Assembly: GCA_046349155.1 (NCBI GenBank)
Contig: JAXMCW010000005.1
Location: 1 to 64,000, forward strand
From: Alsobacter sp046349155
Lineage (GTDB): Bacteria; Pseudomonadota; Alphaproteobacteria; Rhizobiales; Beijerinckiaceae
Length of the DNA: 64,000 nt
Reading direction: 5' to 3'
The position numbers and the translations under genes are program-made. How positions within the stretch are numbered: position 1 is the stretch's first letter; the number at the start of each line of letters is the position of its first letter. Shown here in pieces: positions 27,006 through 37,300 of this stretch. The notes beneath the pieces are model-generated. The model made no database searches, was not told where the DNA came from, and saw only the letters and a list, made by a program, of their open reading frames with translations.

Positions 27006-27743
27006 ATGAACGAGCCTTTGGATCTCAGATCCGTCATCGAGGCGGGCTCGTTCGATTTCATTGATTTCGGTTGCAGCAAGGGGGGCTCCCTGAGGGTCGG
27101 CGCGGAGCTTTTCGGGGGGCACCGCGGCCTCGGTCTCGATATTGACCCGGCAAAGGTTGCGGCCACCCGCGGGGCCGGGTTTGATGCGATGCAAGCCGAC
27201 ATCACCGCGCTGGGTGGCGAAAACGATCTTGTCAGCTTCGTTCTCATGCTGCATTTCCTGGAACATCTCCCAGGATATGACCTCGCCAAGAAAGTCATCG
27301 AGGTCGGCTGCTCAGTGGCGAAGGATTTCGTCTATATCCGACATCCCTGGTTCGATGCTGATGGTCTTCTTTTCGATTATGGTCTGAAGTTCTTCTGGTC
27401 AGATTGGACCGGCCACCCTAATCATTTTGGCAAGCTCCAGTTCTACAATGTGGTTGGACGAATCGCTCGGGTACACAAATGGTGGATGTTTGGCTATGAC
27501 CGCGTCGTTGATTCACGCTCGCGCGATCTCGTTTCCCTCACCGAAGACAAGAATTCGCAAGGTGCGACGCAGGAGGAAGCTGACAGGCGTCAGGTCGTAG
27601 TGTTCCCCATTCCCGTTTTTCGCCAGATTGCCTGCCTCATCCAAATCAATCCTGACTTCGATGCGCAGTCGCTCGTGACGCGGCTGCGGCGGCACGAGGT
27701 CATTCATGAAAGCCGACCAGCCCGGAGGGCGGCCGTGGGTTGA
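27006..27743 (+). CDS. Class I SAM methyltransferase-like protein
   Basis: About 245 residues. FDFIDFGCSKGGSL fits motif I of class I methyltransferases, GLGLDIDPAKV the acidic ribose-binding loop, and FVLMLHFLEHLPGYDLAKKV the EHL region seen in sugar or lipid-glycan methyltransferases. ATG 27006 has AAAGGA at proper spacing; ATG 27000 overlaps that site. The 3' end overlaps the next gene by 38 bp, so the two are probably cotranslated. Substrate unknown. Confidence 0.7.
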   Translation: MNEPLDLRSVIEAGSFDFIDFGCSKGGSLRVGAELFGGHRGLGLDIDPAKVAATRGAGFDAMQADITALGGENDLVSFVLMLHFLEHLPGYDLAKKVIEVGCSVAKDFVYIRHPWFDADGLLFDYGLKFFWSDWTGHPNHFGKLQFYNVVGRIARVHKWWMFGYDRVVDSRSRDLVSLTEDKNSQGATQEEADRRQVVVFPIPVFRQIACLIQINPDFDAQSLVTRLRRHEVIHESRPARRAAVG

Positions 27744-29628
27744 GGCCGATCCGATGGGCCGGATTGGCACCCTCTTTCCTGTCAGGTGGGGTGTGCTCGC
27801 GGGAGGTCTGGGCCTCGCCGCCTGCCTGTGTCTCGCCCTATGGGGAGGGGACGTTCTGGGTCGAGAGGGAAAGCAAGGCTCTTCGGGCGATGACCTTACG
27901 CAGCGGGTCCAAGACGTGTTGGCAAGATCAATTGCCAAGCCCTTTCCGTCGCCGGCGTGCCGCGCACCAGCCGATCCCAAAGATCCCTGTGACCTCGGCA
28001 AGCTGAACCTTGTGTTGTCGCTCTTTGCCGTTGCGCATGGTGACCGGGACGTTGCGGCAGCCAACGCCGTTCTCGGCGAGGTGCTTGATGTCCTTGGGCA
28101 GCGGCTTGTCGCGGGTGCCGGGTCCCGGATCGATCCGAACGGTTTCTACTTTCTTCGTGCCGCGCTTCTCTACCGGCTTGTGCGGCTTCATGGCACGGCG
28201 CCCGAGGCCACCGGCCGTATCGACAGTTCTCAGGAACAGCGTCTCATCGCCCTCTTCAGGTTCTGGGCCGCGGATGCTTGCACTCTGCAAAACGCGAGCG
28301 AGGCACGCGTCTGGATTCTGGAGGGCTCGGAAAACCATTCCCTGCAGCAGGATGGGACCTGCTGGGCTGCGGCTGACCTTTGGGTCCGCTATCCCGGCGG
28401 GGCCAATGTCGGCTACCGCGACGGTTCGACGCCCACGCAGCAGCTTTTAGCCTGGAGCCGCTTCCTGTCGGCCGTCTGGCGCGAACGTCTTCTGCGGGGG
28501 CTCTTTGTCGAATATTTTTCGCCGACCTATTTTCAGTACACGCTGAGCGTTGTCTACCTCTGTGCTGACTTCGCGGATGACGAGGATCTGAGGCGGCGCA
28601 GCAGGAGCCTCATCGACCTATGGTGGGCCGTTTGGGCCCAGGAGCAGGTCTCGGGCATCCATGGTGGAGCGAAAGCGAGGGCCTATCCCGAGCGTAGCCT
28701 TGAACCGGGTCCCATGGCTGCTCTGGCATGGCTCTATTTTGCGCAAAGCTCCTGGAGCGGCGCTGGCCTCGCGCCGGGTATCAAGGGGATGGTCCTGAGC
28801 CCTTATCGACCGCCGGCTGCTGTTGCTGCACTGGCCCACAGAAGCGGCAGCCTTGCACCTTACAAGGTCGCGTTCCTTGCGCCGGGTCGGCTTCGCCATG
28901 CGCCATCCAGAGTGGCTGCCAGCAGCGAGGATGGGGAAACCTATGACATCGATCCCGCTGACGGGGTCCTTCGAGAGGCTGCAGTATTCCCGACGGCCAT
29001 GCTCGGCACCACTGACGCGGGCGACAGTCCGGGCGCGTTGTGGGCGAAGATCAGCTCCCAGAACCGTTGGAGCGGCATTGTGCTTGGGGAAGCAGGGGAG
29101 GGGCGCATCTCCATTCAGGCCGATGCGTCGGACGGCTCACGAAGTTCGTATAATGCAACGTCCGGACGTTTGAGCGGGGCCTGCCTTCTCGTCACCCGCC
29201 TGCCTCCGTCGCTAAGCCAGCATGCCGGCCCGTTGCGGGTTCGCTGGTCAGGAATTACCCGCCTCGTCGACCAGCAGGGCTGGATCATCGTGACCGCTGG
29301 CCGTGGTATGGCGGCCATGCGTCCGTCAGGCCCTCCCCGCTGGTCGCCAGACGGGGCATCGTTTGCGGTCGACGGAAACTCGGCGTGGCTCATCGTGAGG
29401 ATCAAGGCTGATCCAAATCAGTCCCTGGCGGACTTTCTTGCTGCCCTGGACCAGGCGCAGGCTGGCGAGGCCTGCCCACGACAACCCGCTCCGCTGCCCT
29501 CACGGAATTCCAGCAAAGGGCTGGCGCAGGGCTGGATTGTCGACAGTCCTTTCCTGTCCTGGGATCCCAGCCGGCTCGTGTACCGGCTCACTGTCTCCGG
29601 CATATCCTCAGAAATTGACGCCCGGTGA
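27706..29628 (+). CDS. Membrane-anchored (alpha/alpha)6-barrel-like carbohydrate protein
   Basis: 640 residues. One transmembrane or signal-anchor helix at about 26-47 (WGVLAGGLGLAACLCLALWG) puts the body in the periplasm. The helical region with ILEGSENHSLQQDGTCWAAA, VEYFSPTYFQYTLSVVYLCA and QEQVSGIHGGAKARAYPE is reminiscent of (alpha/alpha)6-toroid proteins such as heparinase- or alginate-lyase-like families, where the ENH motif is part of the active cleft. The C-terminal 250 residues are beta-rich. GAGG lies six bases before ATG 27706; ATG 27754 is an alternative. I infer a polysaccharide lyase or hydrolase, but no family is certain. Confidence 0.6.
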   Translation: MKADQPGGRPWVEADPMGRIGTLFPVRWGVLAGGLGLAACLCLALWGGDVLGREGKQGSSGDDLTQRVQDVLARSIAKPFPSPACRAPADPKDPCDLGKLNLVLSLFAVAHGDRDVAAANAVLGEVLDVLGQRLVAGAGSRIDPNGFYFLRAALLYRLVRLHGTAPEATGRIDSSQEQRLIALFRFWAADACTLQNASEARVWILEGSENHSLQQDGTCWAAADLWVRYPGGANVGYRDGSTPTQQLLAWSRFLSAVWRERLLRGLFVEYFSPTYFQYTLSVVYLCADFADDEDLRRRSRSLIDLWWAVWAQEQVSGIHGGAKARAYPERSLEPGPMAALAWLYFAQSSWSGAGLAPGIKGMVLSPYRPPAAVAALAHRSGSLAPYKVAFLAPGRLRHAPSRVAASSEDGETYDIDPADGVLREAAVFPTAMLGTTDAGDSPGALWAKISSQNRWSGIVLGEAGEGRISIQADASDGSRSSYNATSGRLSGACLLVTRLPPSLSQHAGPLRVRWSGITRLVDQQGWIIVTAGRGMAAMRPSGPPRWSPDGASFAVDGNSAWLIVRIKADPNQSLADFLAALDQAQAGEACPRQPAPLPSRNSSKGLAQGWIVDSPFLSWDPSRLVYRLTVSGISSEIDAR

Positions 29629-29662
29629 GGATCCCCTGTCGTGTCCGACGAGTTTGCCCATC

Positions 29663-31024
29663 ATGGTAAGACGGACAACGTACCAACCTGACTGGCGGAT
29701 TGACCTCGGCGACGCCTGGGCTGGCAATTCGGTCAACTGCGCCATCTACAGGGCCGAGCCGGGCGCCTTTGCGGGTCCGGCAAGCCTTGCTGTCGCCTAC
29801 TACGATGACACGGGAAGTGCACTAGTTCGGGAGATCTTGTGGCCTGCGGGAGCGGCGGACCCACGACTGGGGAGGCTGGTCGGCCTGCCGCACGTACGTC
29901 CTCCGACCGACGGGCATGATGTCATGTCGATGGGATGCGACAGCACAGGTCGCCTCCATGTCGTTTATGGCGCTCATGCAAGCGGGCCCGGTTGCGTCTC
30001 AATCGACCCAGACACCTGGTCGGCCTCGAGCCAGAAGCTCGACCCCGAGACGGCAGACGAGGTGACCTATCCGCATTTCGTGAACGACGCGCAGACGCGT
30101 GAGCTGCTGCTGATCTTCCGGCGGGGACGACACGATGCGGGCGCGATTTATGTCCAGCGCTGGGATGCCACCAGATGCACGTGGACGGCCGATGCGGTTG
30201 CTCTCCTGTCGGGCCTGTCGGAGCCATGGACGGCGGGACCCTATCTCAATACGCCGATGGTCGAGCGGAATGGCCAAATGGGCCTGTTCTGTGTCTGGCG
30301 CCTGCCCAAGAGGGCAACGACCGGGGGCGCAGTGGTCAATGCCGGCCTGGACTATGTACGCTCGACCGACGCATTCCGCACCCTTTCGACGATTGACGGG
30401 ATCGGCCTGAGCCTGCCGGTGACTCCCACCAATGCACCACGAGTCGTGGCCGTGCCGCTGGCCGCCAACCTCATCAACCAGGGTTCGGCGGCGCTGCTGC
30501 CGGGTGGGCGGCCCATAGCCGCCACCTACTGGAACGACGAGGAGGGACGTCCACAGTATCACCTTGCATGGTTCGACGGGCGGACATGGCGCGTCAGTCA
30601 AGTTAGTGCCTTCCGGTCGCGGTTTCGCCTGGACGGGGGAGGAACCCTGTCTCTCCCGCACAGCAGGCCGCGGATCGTGGCCGACGAGGCCGGTCGGGTC
30701 GGCCTCTTGTTCAGGAGCGATGAGGTCGATGGCCGGCTTATCCTCAGGGTCTTAACCCCACCGCTTTACGACCTAAATTCGGCCTTTGATTATGTCTTAG
30801 CGGACCGTAAACTTGGACGCTATGAGCCCACCCTGATCCAGGAGGCGTGGACCAAGGGACAACAAATTGTTCTCTATCTTCAGGCGTGCCAGCAGACAGG
30901 GGAGGCAATGCCCTTCGAGAGGCACACAGAGGGCGCCGAACTGAGTGCCTGGCAGCTTCCGCAACCGAGGACATGGTGGGGCTGGCTGAAACCGAATCAA
31001 CGTGCGGGGACACCCCGCGTTTAG
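29663..31024 (+). CDS. BNR-4 beta-propeller protein, possible polysaccharide lyase
   Basis: 453 residues with the pattern of BNR-4 seven-bladed propellers: DGHDVMSMGCDSTGRLHVVY, EVTYPHFVNDAQTRELLLIF, AGPYLNTPMVERNGQMGLFC, AATYWNDEEGRPQYHLAWFD and HSRPRIVADEAGRVGLLFRS are successive blades. The ulvan lyase families PL24/PL25 share this fold, so cleavage or binding of an acidic polysaccharide is plausible. No signal peptide is visible from the ATG chosen; an earlier start (TTG 29654 or CTG) might exist. It lies 34 bp after the previous gene, in the same operon. The exact start is unsure because no good ribosome site is near. Confidence 0.7.
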   Translation: MVRRTTYQPDWRIDLGDAWAGNSVNCAIYRAEPGAFAGPASLAVAYYDDTGSALVREILWPAGAADPRLGRLVGLPHVRPPTDGHDVMSMGCDSTGRLHVVYGAHASGPGCVSIDPDTWSASSQKLDPETADEVTYPHFVNDAQTRELLLIFRRGRHDAGAIYVQRWDATRCTWTADAVALLSGLSEPWTAGPYLNTPMVERNGQMGLFCVWRLPKRATTGGAVVNAGLDYVRSTDAFRTLSTIDGIGLSLPVTPTNAPRVVAVPLAANLINQGSAALLPGGRPIAATYWNDEEGRPQYHLAWFDGRTWRVSQVSAFRSRFRLDGGGTLSLPHSRPRIVADEAGRVGLLFRSDEVDGRLILRVLTPPLYDLNSAFDYVLADRKLGRYEPTLIQEAWTKGQQIVLYLQACQQTGEAMPFERHTEGAELSAWQLPQPRTWWGWLKPNQRAGTPRV

Positions 31025-31047
31025 CCGAAAGCGGCCAAGGGGGCAGG

Positions 31048-33255
31048 ATGGAGCAGGGTCGCGGAGCCCATTTCGACGGGGTCAGCGCAGACGGGTGGGT
31101 ATATGGCTGGGCCAGGACGGCCCAAGACGAGTCCCAGCCAGCCAGCCTGACGGTTATGATCGACGACAACGAGGTTGGCGTCGTCATTGCCGACCAGTTT
31201 CGTGATGATCTTGCCTTGGCGGGTTTCGCGAACGCCAATTGCGCTTTCTTCTTCAGTATTCCAGAGACCTTCTTCGACGACACGGAACATGTTGTTTCGG
31301 TGTTTTGGGACGGAGTTGCGCTTCCCAACAGCCCCAGGCCTTTTGTGCTGACGCGCCCGCAGGTTCAGACTTCGGCGCCCCCTGACAATCTTGTCGCCAA
31401 TTCGGACCTTAATCTTTGGCCCCATGGGCTGTCCGTCGAGGTGTCGCAGAGATTGACCGAACTTGCCAAGGGCTGGTTCCTTGACTTCAAACATGGCACT
31501 TCACCGCGGCTGCTGGCGAGAGCTGGAACGTGGGAGGCAGGCGGTTCATCCCAATTCGCCATGCACGTGCGGGTCAAGGAGAGGTCAAAGGACGGCTACG
31601 TCCGTCTCGTCATAGCTCTCGACCCTGCCGCAAAAGGGCAGACGAAGCTCGCGCTTTCAATGGCCGTGCGTGTTCCTGCCGGGCAAGGCGGCCTGCGTAT
31701 CGGAGAGGTTTTTCTTGGCGAGCTGTCCGAACGGGACATCAGGAAAGTCTTGGGGGTCAAGAAGGGCCTCGCGCCGCTGACCATCCTTCGCATGAGGGAT
31801 CATGTGATTGACGTCTCCAGCGCTTCCTGGTCGGAGGGGGCAACTCCCTGCCTTTGCCTTGACCTCGCCGGCGAAGGCGAAATCAGCCTGTCGCAGGTCT
31901 CACTGTGCTCGCCTGCTCGACCGGTTTTGTCCAGTCTGGAGGCCGTGCCGCAAGGGCGCTTCGAGGACCCGGCGATTGCCGGCCAGTTGTCATCGCTCAA
32001 ACTGCCCGATGCCTGGACCAAACCGGGAATCGCGGTCCCTGGCCTTGCGCACCGTGGCGCTCAACGAGCGCTCTCGTCCCGCGCAGCGCCCGGTGGTATC
32101 CCCTTCGTTCAGATTGCGATCCCGGTCTTCAATGCGGCTTCTGACGTTCTGGATTGCCTGGGGTCCATCGCGCGTCACACGATGTCGCCTCATGAGGTAA
32201 TCTTGTGCGATGACGCCTCTGGCTCCTACACCGGCGGCATGCTGGAGAATGTCGTGCGCCAGGATCCACGCCTGCGCCTTATCCGGCAAAAAGAGAACGT
32301 CGGCTATACTGCCAACATCAACTATGTCCTGCAAACCTGCGTGGCGGATTTCGTTGTGTTACTCAACAGCGATACGATCGTGACCGCACGATGGTTGGAA
32401 AAAATGCTGCATGTCCTGCTGAGTGACGAGAAGGTGGCAGCCGTGGGACCGCTCTCGAACGCTGCCTCATGGCAGTCGGTGCCGAGAACAAAAGCTGCGG
32501 ATGGTGACTGGTCGACCAACCCTCTGCCCAAGGGTGTGAGCGTGGACGACATGGGTGGGCTCGTCGAGGAGTTGAGCGCCCACGGACGGCCTGACTTTCC
32601 GCTGTTGAACGGCTTTTGCACGCTCTTCCGGCGAACAGCGCTTGAAGCGGCAGGGTTCTTTGACGAAGGAGCTTTCCCGACCGGGTACGGGGAGGAGAAC
32701 GACTTGTGCCTGAGGCTACGGTCCTCCGGCTATGTGTTGCGTGTGGCAGACGACACGTTTGTCTTTCATTCCAAGTCGAAGAGTTTCGGCCATGCTCAGC
32801 GAAAGGAGAATTCGCGGCGAGCCAACGGCGTTCTGCGCCAGAAGCATCCGACGGTCGACTTTGCCGCGCTTGAGGCTGAGATGAGGGACTGCGAGCCAAT
32901 GCGGGTCCTTCGCCAGCGCTTGTCTGAACGCCTGAGCAATCTCAGTGGATTGAGGCCAGAGTCGAATTTGGGCCCAGCCACGGGAGCCATTGCTTCCGTC
33001 ATGCCTGGCGTCCAGGACGCTGGTCCCGTCCTAAACGATGGCGCGGAACAGTTCGTCTCCGGGGCAGGGCCGGTGGCGCAAGCTGCACCTTTCACGGGCG
33101 GCGAAGAAGGGTCGGCGGCCATGCACGCAGCAGGATCGGGGGTGGATCTTGCCGCCGGGCCTCAGCAGGACGCCGGGGCAGCTCCGGCCCAATCGACCCG
33201 GGCACCTGCCCGTCAGCGCCGGACGGATCGTCGGTCTGTCGCAAAGATCGCGTGA
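31048..33255 (+). CDS. GT2 glycosyltransferase with N-terminal GW-type domain
   Basis: 735 residues from ATG 31048, 23 bp after the previous stop and behind AAGGGGG; the frame is open further upstream but there it overlaps the BNR gene. Residues 8-95 form the GW-type module (DGVSADGWVYGWARTAQDES, VGVVIADQFRDDLALAGF). Residues about 105-300 form a beta-rich, CBM-like region (NSDLNLWPHGLSVEVS). GT-A domain at about 353-590: QIAIPVFNAASDVLDCLGSI, CDDAS, LLNSDTIV and GYGEENDLCLRLRSSG, as in rhamnosyltransferase-like GT2 enzymes. The C-terminal 100 residues are low-complexity Ala/Gly/Pro. Probably cytoplasmic, acting on a surface glycan. Confidence 0.85.
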   Translation: MEQGRGAHFDGVSADGWVYGWARTAQDESQPASLTVMIDDNEVGVVIADQFRDDLALAGFANANCAFFFSIPETFFDDTEHVVSVFWDGVALPNSPRPFVLTRPQVQTSAPPDNLVANSDLNLWPHGLSVEVSQRLTELAKGWFLDFKHGTSPRLLARAGTWEAGGSSQFAMHVRVKERSKDGYVRLVIALDPAAKGQTKLALSMAVRVPAGQGGLRIGEVFLGELSERDIRKVLGVKKGLAPLTILRMRDHVIDVSSASWSEGATPCLCLDLAGEGEISLSQVSLCSPARPVLSSLEAVPQGRFEDPAIAGQLSSLKLPDAWTKPGIAVPGLAHRGAQRALSSRAAPGGIPFVQIAIPVFNAASDVLDCLGSIARHTMSPHEVILCDDASGSYTGGMLENVVRQDPRLRLIRQKENVGYTANINYVLQTCVADFVVLLNSDTIVTARWLEKMLHVLLSDEKVAAVGPLSNAASWQSVPRTKAADGDWSTNPLPKGVSVDDMGGLVEELSAHGRPDFPLLNGFCTLFRRTALEAAGFFDEGAFPTGYGEENDLCLRLRSSGYVLRVADDTFVFHSKSKSFGHAQRKENSRRANGVLRQKHPTVDFAALEAEMRDCEPMRVLRQRLSERLSNLSGLRPESNLGPATGAIASVMPGVQDAGPVLNDGAEQFVSGAGPVAQAAPFTGGEEGSAAMHAAGSGVDLAAGPQQDAGAAPAQSTRAPARQRRTDRRSVAKIA

Positions 33256-33263
33256 GGAACGAC

Positions 33264-34340
33264 ATGCTGAGCGTCCTCTTTGTCCTGCCTGTCTCTGGTG
33301 GAAGTGGCGGCGCTCATTCCGTCATGCAGGAAGCCGATGCGATGTCCCGCTTCGGCTGCCCGGCCGGCATCGCAGTGAATGCTGCCAATGTCTCGCGCGT
33401 GATGGCAACGTACAGGGATTTTCCGGCCCTCATGGAGCGCGTGTTCAGTTTCGCAAACCCGGCCGATCTTGCCTCGGTCATCGCCAAGCAGAGACCATCC
33501 GCCGTGGTGGCCACCACCAATCAGTCCGTCCATACGCTCCAGGCGGCCATGGAGCGTGTTCCTGAGCGTTCGTCCATTCGCGTGGCCTATTACATCCAGG
33601 ATTACGAACCTCTGTTCTACGAACGCGACAGCGACGAGTGGCTGCAGGCGTACCAGTCCTACACGCTCATCCCTGGCATGGTGCGGTTCGCAAAGACGCG
33701 GTGGCTGCAGCAGGTCGTGGAAGACAACCACGGCGTACCCGTCAGCAAGGTCGAGCCCAGCATCGACCATGCCGTCTACTATCCCAACATGCAGCGCCGT
33801 CTGGAGCCGCCCTCAGAGATCACGGTTGTGGCGATGATCAGGCCTTCGACCCCCCGGCGGGCTCCGCGACGGACGGGCCGTATTCTGTCGCGGATCGCGC
33901 ATGAATTCGCCGCTCGTGCCTCCTGCATTACTTTTGGATGTGAGAAGGCCGATCTTGCGGCCAACTCCATCCATACAGGCCGGGCGGAACACCTGGGCGT
34001 GCTGTCGCGGCAGGAAGTGGGTCGCCTGATGCGACGCGCGGATCTCTTCCTGGACCTGTCCGACTACCAGGCGTTCGGGCGCACAGCGATTGAAGCCATG
34101 GCCTGCGGGGCCGTGAGCGTCGTCCCGGTGCATGGGGGCGTCTTCGAGTTTGCCGAACACGGCCGCAACTGCCTGGTCGTGGACACCCGCCATGATGACG
34201 AGATCATGGCGGCCGTGCGCGGTTACTTTGCCATGAGTGCCGAAGAGCGGCGCGGCATGTCTCTTGCAGCCATTGAGGCTGGCTTTGCCTTCAATCCAGA
34301 GAAGGCAGCACTCTCCGAAATACAGTGCCTGGGCCTCTAA
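33264..34340 (+). CDS. WsaF-like GT4 glycosyltransferase
   Basis: 358 residues from ATG 33264, with GAGGA five bases upstream and the previous stop 9 bp before. The N-terminus VLFVLPVSGGSGGAHSVMQE, the YYIQDYEPLFYERDSDEW segment and the C-terminal DLFLDLSDYQAFGRTAIEAM with GGVFEFAEHGRNCLVVDT are the hallmarks of WsaF-type GT4 enzymes, described as rhamnosyltransferases of S-layer glycan synthesis. Length is normal. It follows a GT2 gene of the same transcript, so both may extend one polymer. The sugar is not determinable from sequence. Confidence 0.82.
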   Translation: MLSVLFVLPVSGGSGGAHSVMQEADAMSRFGCPAGIAVNAANVSRVMATYRDFPALMERVFSFANPADLASVIAKQRPSAVVATTNQSVHTLQAAMERVPERSSIRVAYYIQDYEPLFYERDSDEWLQAYQSYTLIPGMVRFAKTRWLQQVVEDNHGVPVSKVEPSIDHAVYYPNMQRRLEPPSEITVVAMIRPSTPRRAPRRTGRILSRIAHEFAARASCITFGCEKADLAANSIHTGRAEHLGVLSRQEVGRLMRRADLFLDLSDYQAFGRTAIEAMACGAVSVVPVHGGVFEFAEHGRNCLVVDTRHDDEIMAAVRGYFAMSAEERRGMSLAAIEAGFAFNPEKAALSEIQCLGL

Positions 34341-34353
34341 GACTTTTCGGTTC

Positions 34354-37300
34354 ATGACCAAAGCTGCCACCATATCTCCCCAGCCAAACGCACTCACGAC
34401 GCGGCCTGAGCCGATGGTGCGCGCTCGGTTCAAGGGGAAGGGAAAGGGGTTCGTGGGGTACCCCGGCAGGTGGGGGCAAGGTCTGGCTTTGCTTGAGGTC
34501 GGGCCAGACGTCGAGCGCCTGCGCCTGTCGTGGCCGGTCAATGACCTCGTGCGGCCCGTGCTTGCGGCAGGTTTGACCGGTCGCGTGCAGGGCAAGCTGC
34601 GCTTTGTGGGAGACCGGCCGCTGGGGGAGATCCTGGAGTGGTTCTATTTGACGCGGGGGGCGAGCGCCGCGGGGGCGGCCTTCGAGGCCCGACTGCATGT
34701 GCCAAAGTCCCAGCTGCTGGCCACAGCTGGCGAACTCGCGTTTCAGGTGGACGTGCCGCCCGACCTGCAGGCGAGCGAGGAGGTGTTCATTGCCCTGCAG
34801 CTTCTGGATGGGCCCTTCGCCCTGAGCGACCTCTCGCTGTCGGTCCGAATGGACCGGTACCGGTTGGAGGCTGCGCGCGTGACGGTGATGGACGATGGTG
34901 GGCTGCGCATTCAGACCCAGCCTGAAGTCCAGATCCGACCGGTGGGGCTTTGCATCAATGGCGAGCCCCTGCCCGGCATGCGGATCAAGGCCGTTGGCTC
35001 GAGCGGCATCGTCAAGGTTCGGGGGCCCGACCTCTGGTCGCGCATCTGGGCCGCCCGGCGAGATGCGCAACCGGCTCTCGAGATAGACAGGCCGTTCGAG
35101 GTGGGGGTCCTGGACGAGGCAGGCGTGCTCCTCGGCCGGTGCATCTATGACCGTTCGCCGCCTGCGCCCAAGGGAAAGATCGAGAGGGCCGAGAACGGTC
35201 TCGTGCGTGGGTGGGCAATGCCTCCCGTGGGATGGCCTGGCCCTGTTGAGGTCGAGCTTAGGGCCGATGGGGTGCCCTTTGGCGTCGTGTTCGCGGACAG
35301 GCCCCGATCCGATCTCATCCGGGCGGGCCTGAGTGAGGCGGCGGGAGGCTTCGAGGTGCGGCTGCCGGCTCATCCGCTTTACGATGAGCCTGCCACGTGC
35401 CGGGTCGAACTCGTCTGGCGCGAGAGCGGCAAGTCCTTCGCCGTGCGAGACAAGTGCCATCTGGCGCCCGAGCGCAGTCGCGATGATCATCGTGACCATC
35501 TGGCGCTGTCAGCCATTCAAGAAGCCGGAACCAAGGTCGCCATCGTCATTCCGGTCCATAACGCCGCTCGCGAGCTCGCCAACTGCCTGGCTTCGGTCAA
35601 GGCCGTCGTGCGGGGCGAGGATCGCCTGGTCATCGTCGTCGATGACGGGAGCACCGACCCTGATGTGGGACGGCTGCTGGCCGACGTTGAAGGCGAGGCA
35701 GGCTTCAGGGTCATCCGCCATGATACGGCGCTCGGATTTTCCCGGGCAGCGAACCGGGGCATCGAGGAGGCAGGCAAGCGGGATGTGCTTCTGCTCAATG
35801 CAGACACCATTCTCACGCCGCGCGTCGTCGAGCGGCTGCGGCTTGCGGCCTATCGCGATCCGACGATCGCGACCGTCACGCCTCTGTCGAACCGCGCGGG
35901 GCCCTTCAGTATCGACGTTCCTTTCCCTGAGGAGACGCTGGAGGCGCAGACCAAGAATGCCCGGATCGTGGCGCGTGCGAGCGCCCGCCTTTACCCGGTG
36001 ATTCCGACGGGCCACGGCTTCTGCCTTTACATCAAGCGGCGGTGCCTCGATCAGATTGGCCTCCTGGATGCCGACGCGTTTCCGGAGGGGTACGGCGAGG
36101 AAAACGACTTCTGCATGCGCGCCTACCGGGCGGGGTGGATGCACGTGCTGGATGATAGTGCGTATGTCTACCATGTCGGGGGCGCCAGTTTTGGCGAGCG
36201 CAAGGATGCGCTCATGGCGGCCGGGCGTGCCGTCGTTCGTGAGCGATACCCGGAATACAAGACCCTCATTTCGAGGATGGTCTCCGGGCCGGAGCTTCGG
36301 GTCATCCGCAGCCGGGTTCTCTGTGCGGCACGAGACGCCCATCAACTGGCCCGACCGCGCTACCTCTACGTGATTGCGCGGGAGAGCGGCGGGACACCGC
36401 TCACGAATGTCGACCTGATGAACGAGATCGGCGCCGAGGCGGAGACCTACCTGCTCCGGACAGACGGCAAGACCCTCGTGCTGGAGCAACACCGGCTTGA
36501 GGGTCGCACTGGGCTGCTCAACCATCACATGCGGGAACCCGTTACGCCCATCACGCACCGCTCCGCGGAGCATGACCGGCTGTTTGCAGCCTGGGTGACG
36601 CTGCTCGATATCGACCTTTGCCATGTCAGGCACATTGCCTGGCACAGCCTGGGCCTCTTCGACAGCACGAGAAACCTCGGGATGCCTGTCGTCCTGTCAT
36701 TCCACGACTTCTACTTCGTCTGTCCGACGATCAAGCTGCTGGATGAGTCCTTTTCGTATTGTGGCGGTACCTGCACGGCCGGGGAGGGACGCTGCAAGCC
36801 AGAATTGTGGCGTAGAGACGAGATGCCCACGTTGAAGCACGCATGGGTGAAGCCGTGGAGGGAGAGGCTTAGGCCTGTCCTAGCGACCTGTCATGCATTC
36901 GTGACAACATCGGAAAGAACGAGAGGCTTGCTGATTGAGCACTTCCCCGAACTTGCACAGAAAGCATTTCACGTTGTTCCTCATGGGCGGACGTTTGCTC
37001 GAATGGTGCCGCCAAAAGCTCGTGAGAGTATGATTCCTCTCAGGCTCGTTGTTCCTGGCAATATTGGGACTGCAAAGGGGGCCAATATCCTAAAGGAACT
37101 CAAGCAAAGCGACATTGGAGACGAGCTGGAAATACACGTTGTTGGACATGCCGATCCCTCGTTGGCTTACGCAGGAATCCATCTCCATGGTTCTTATGAG
37201 CGAGACACGATTGTCGACAAGATCGCTTCGCTCAACGCCGATCTTGGAGCTGTCCTGTCGATTTGGCCTGAGACCTATTGTCATACACTTACGGAACTCT

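Noticed and set aside
30847..31047. Upstream start for the GT2 gene at 31048 inside the BNR-4 gene
   Set aside because: The extra residues are a shadow of the BNR-4 reading frame without domain content, and the ATG at 31048 has a ribosome site just after the previous stop.
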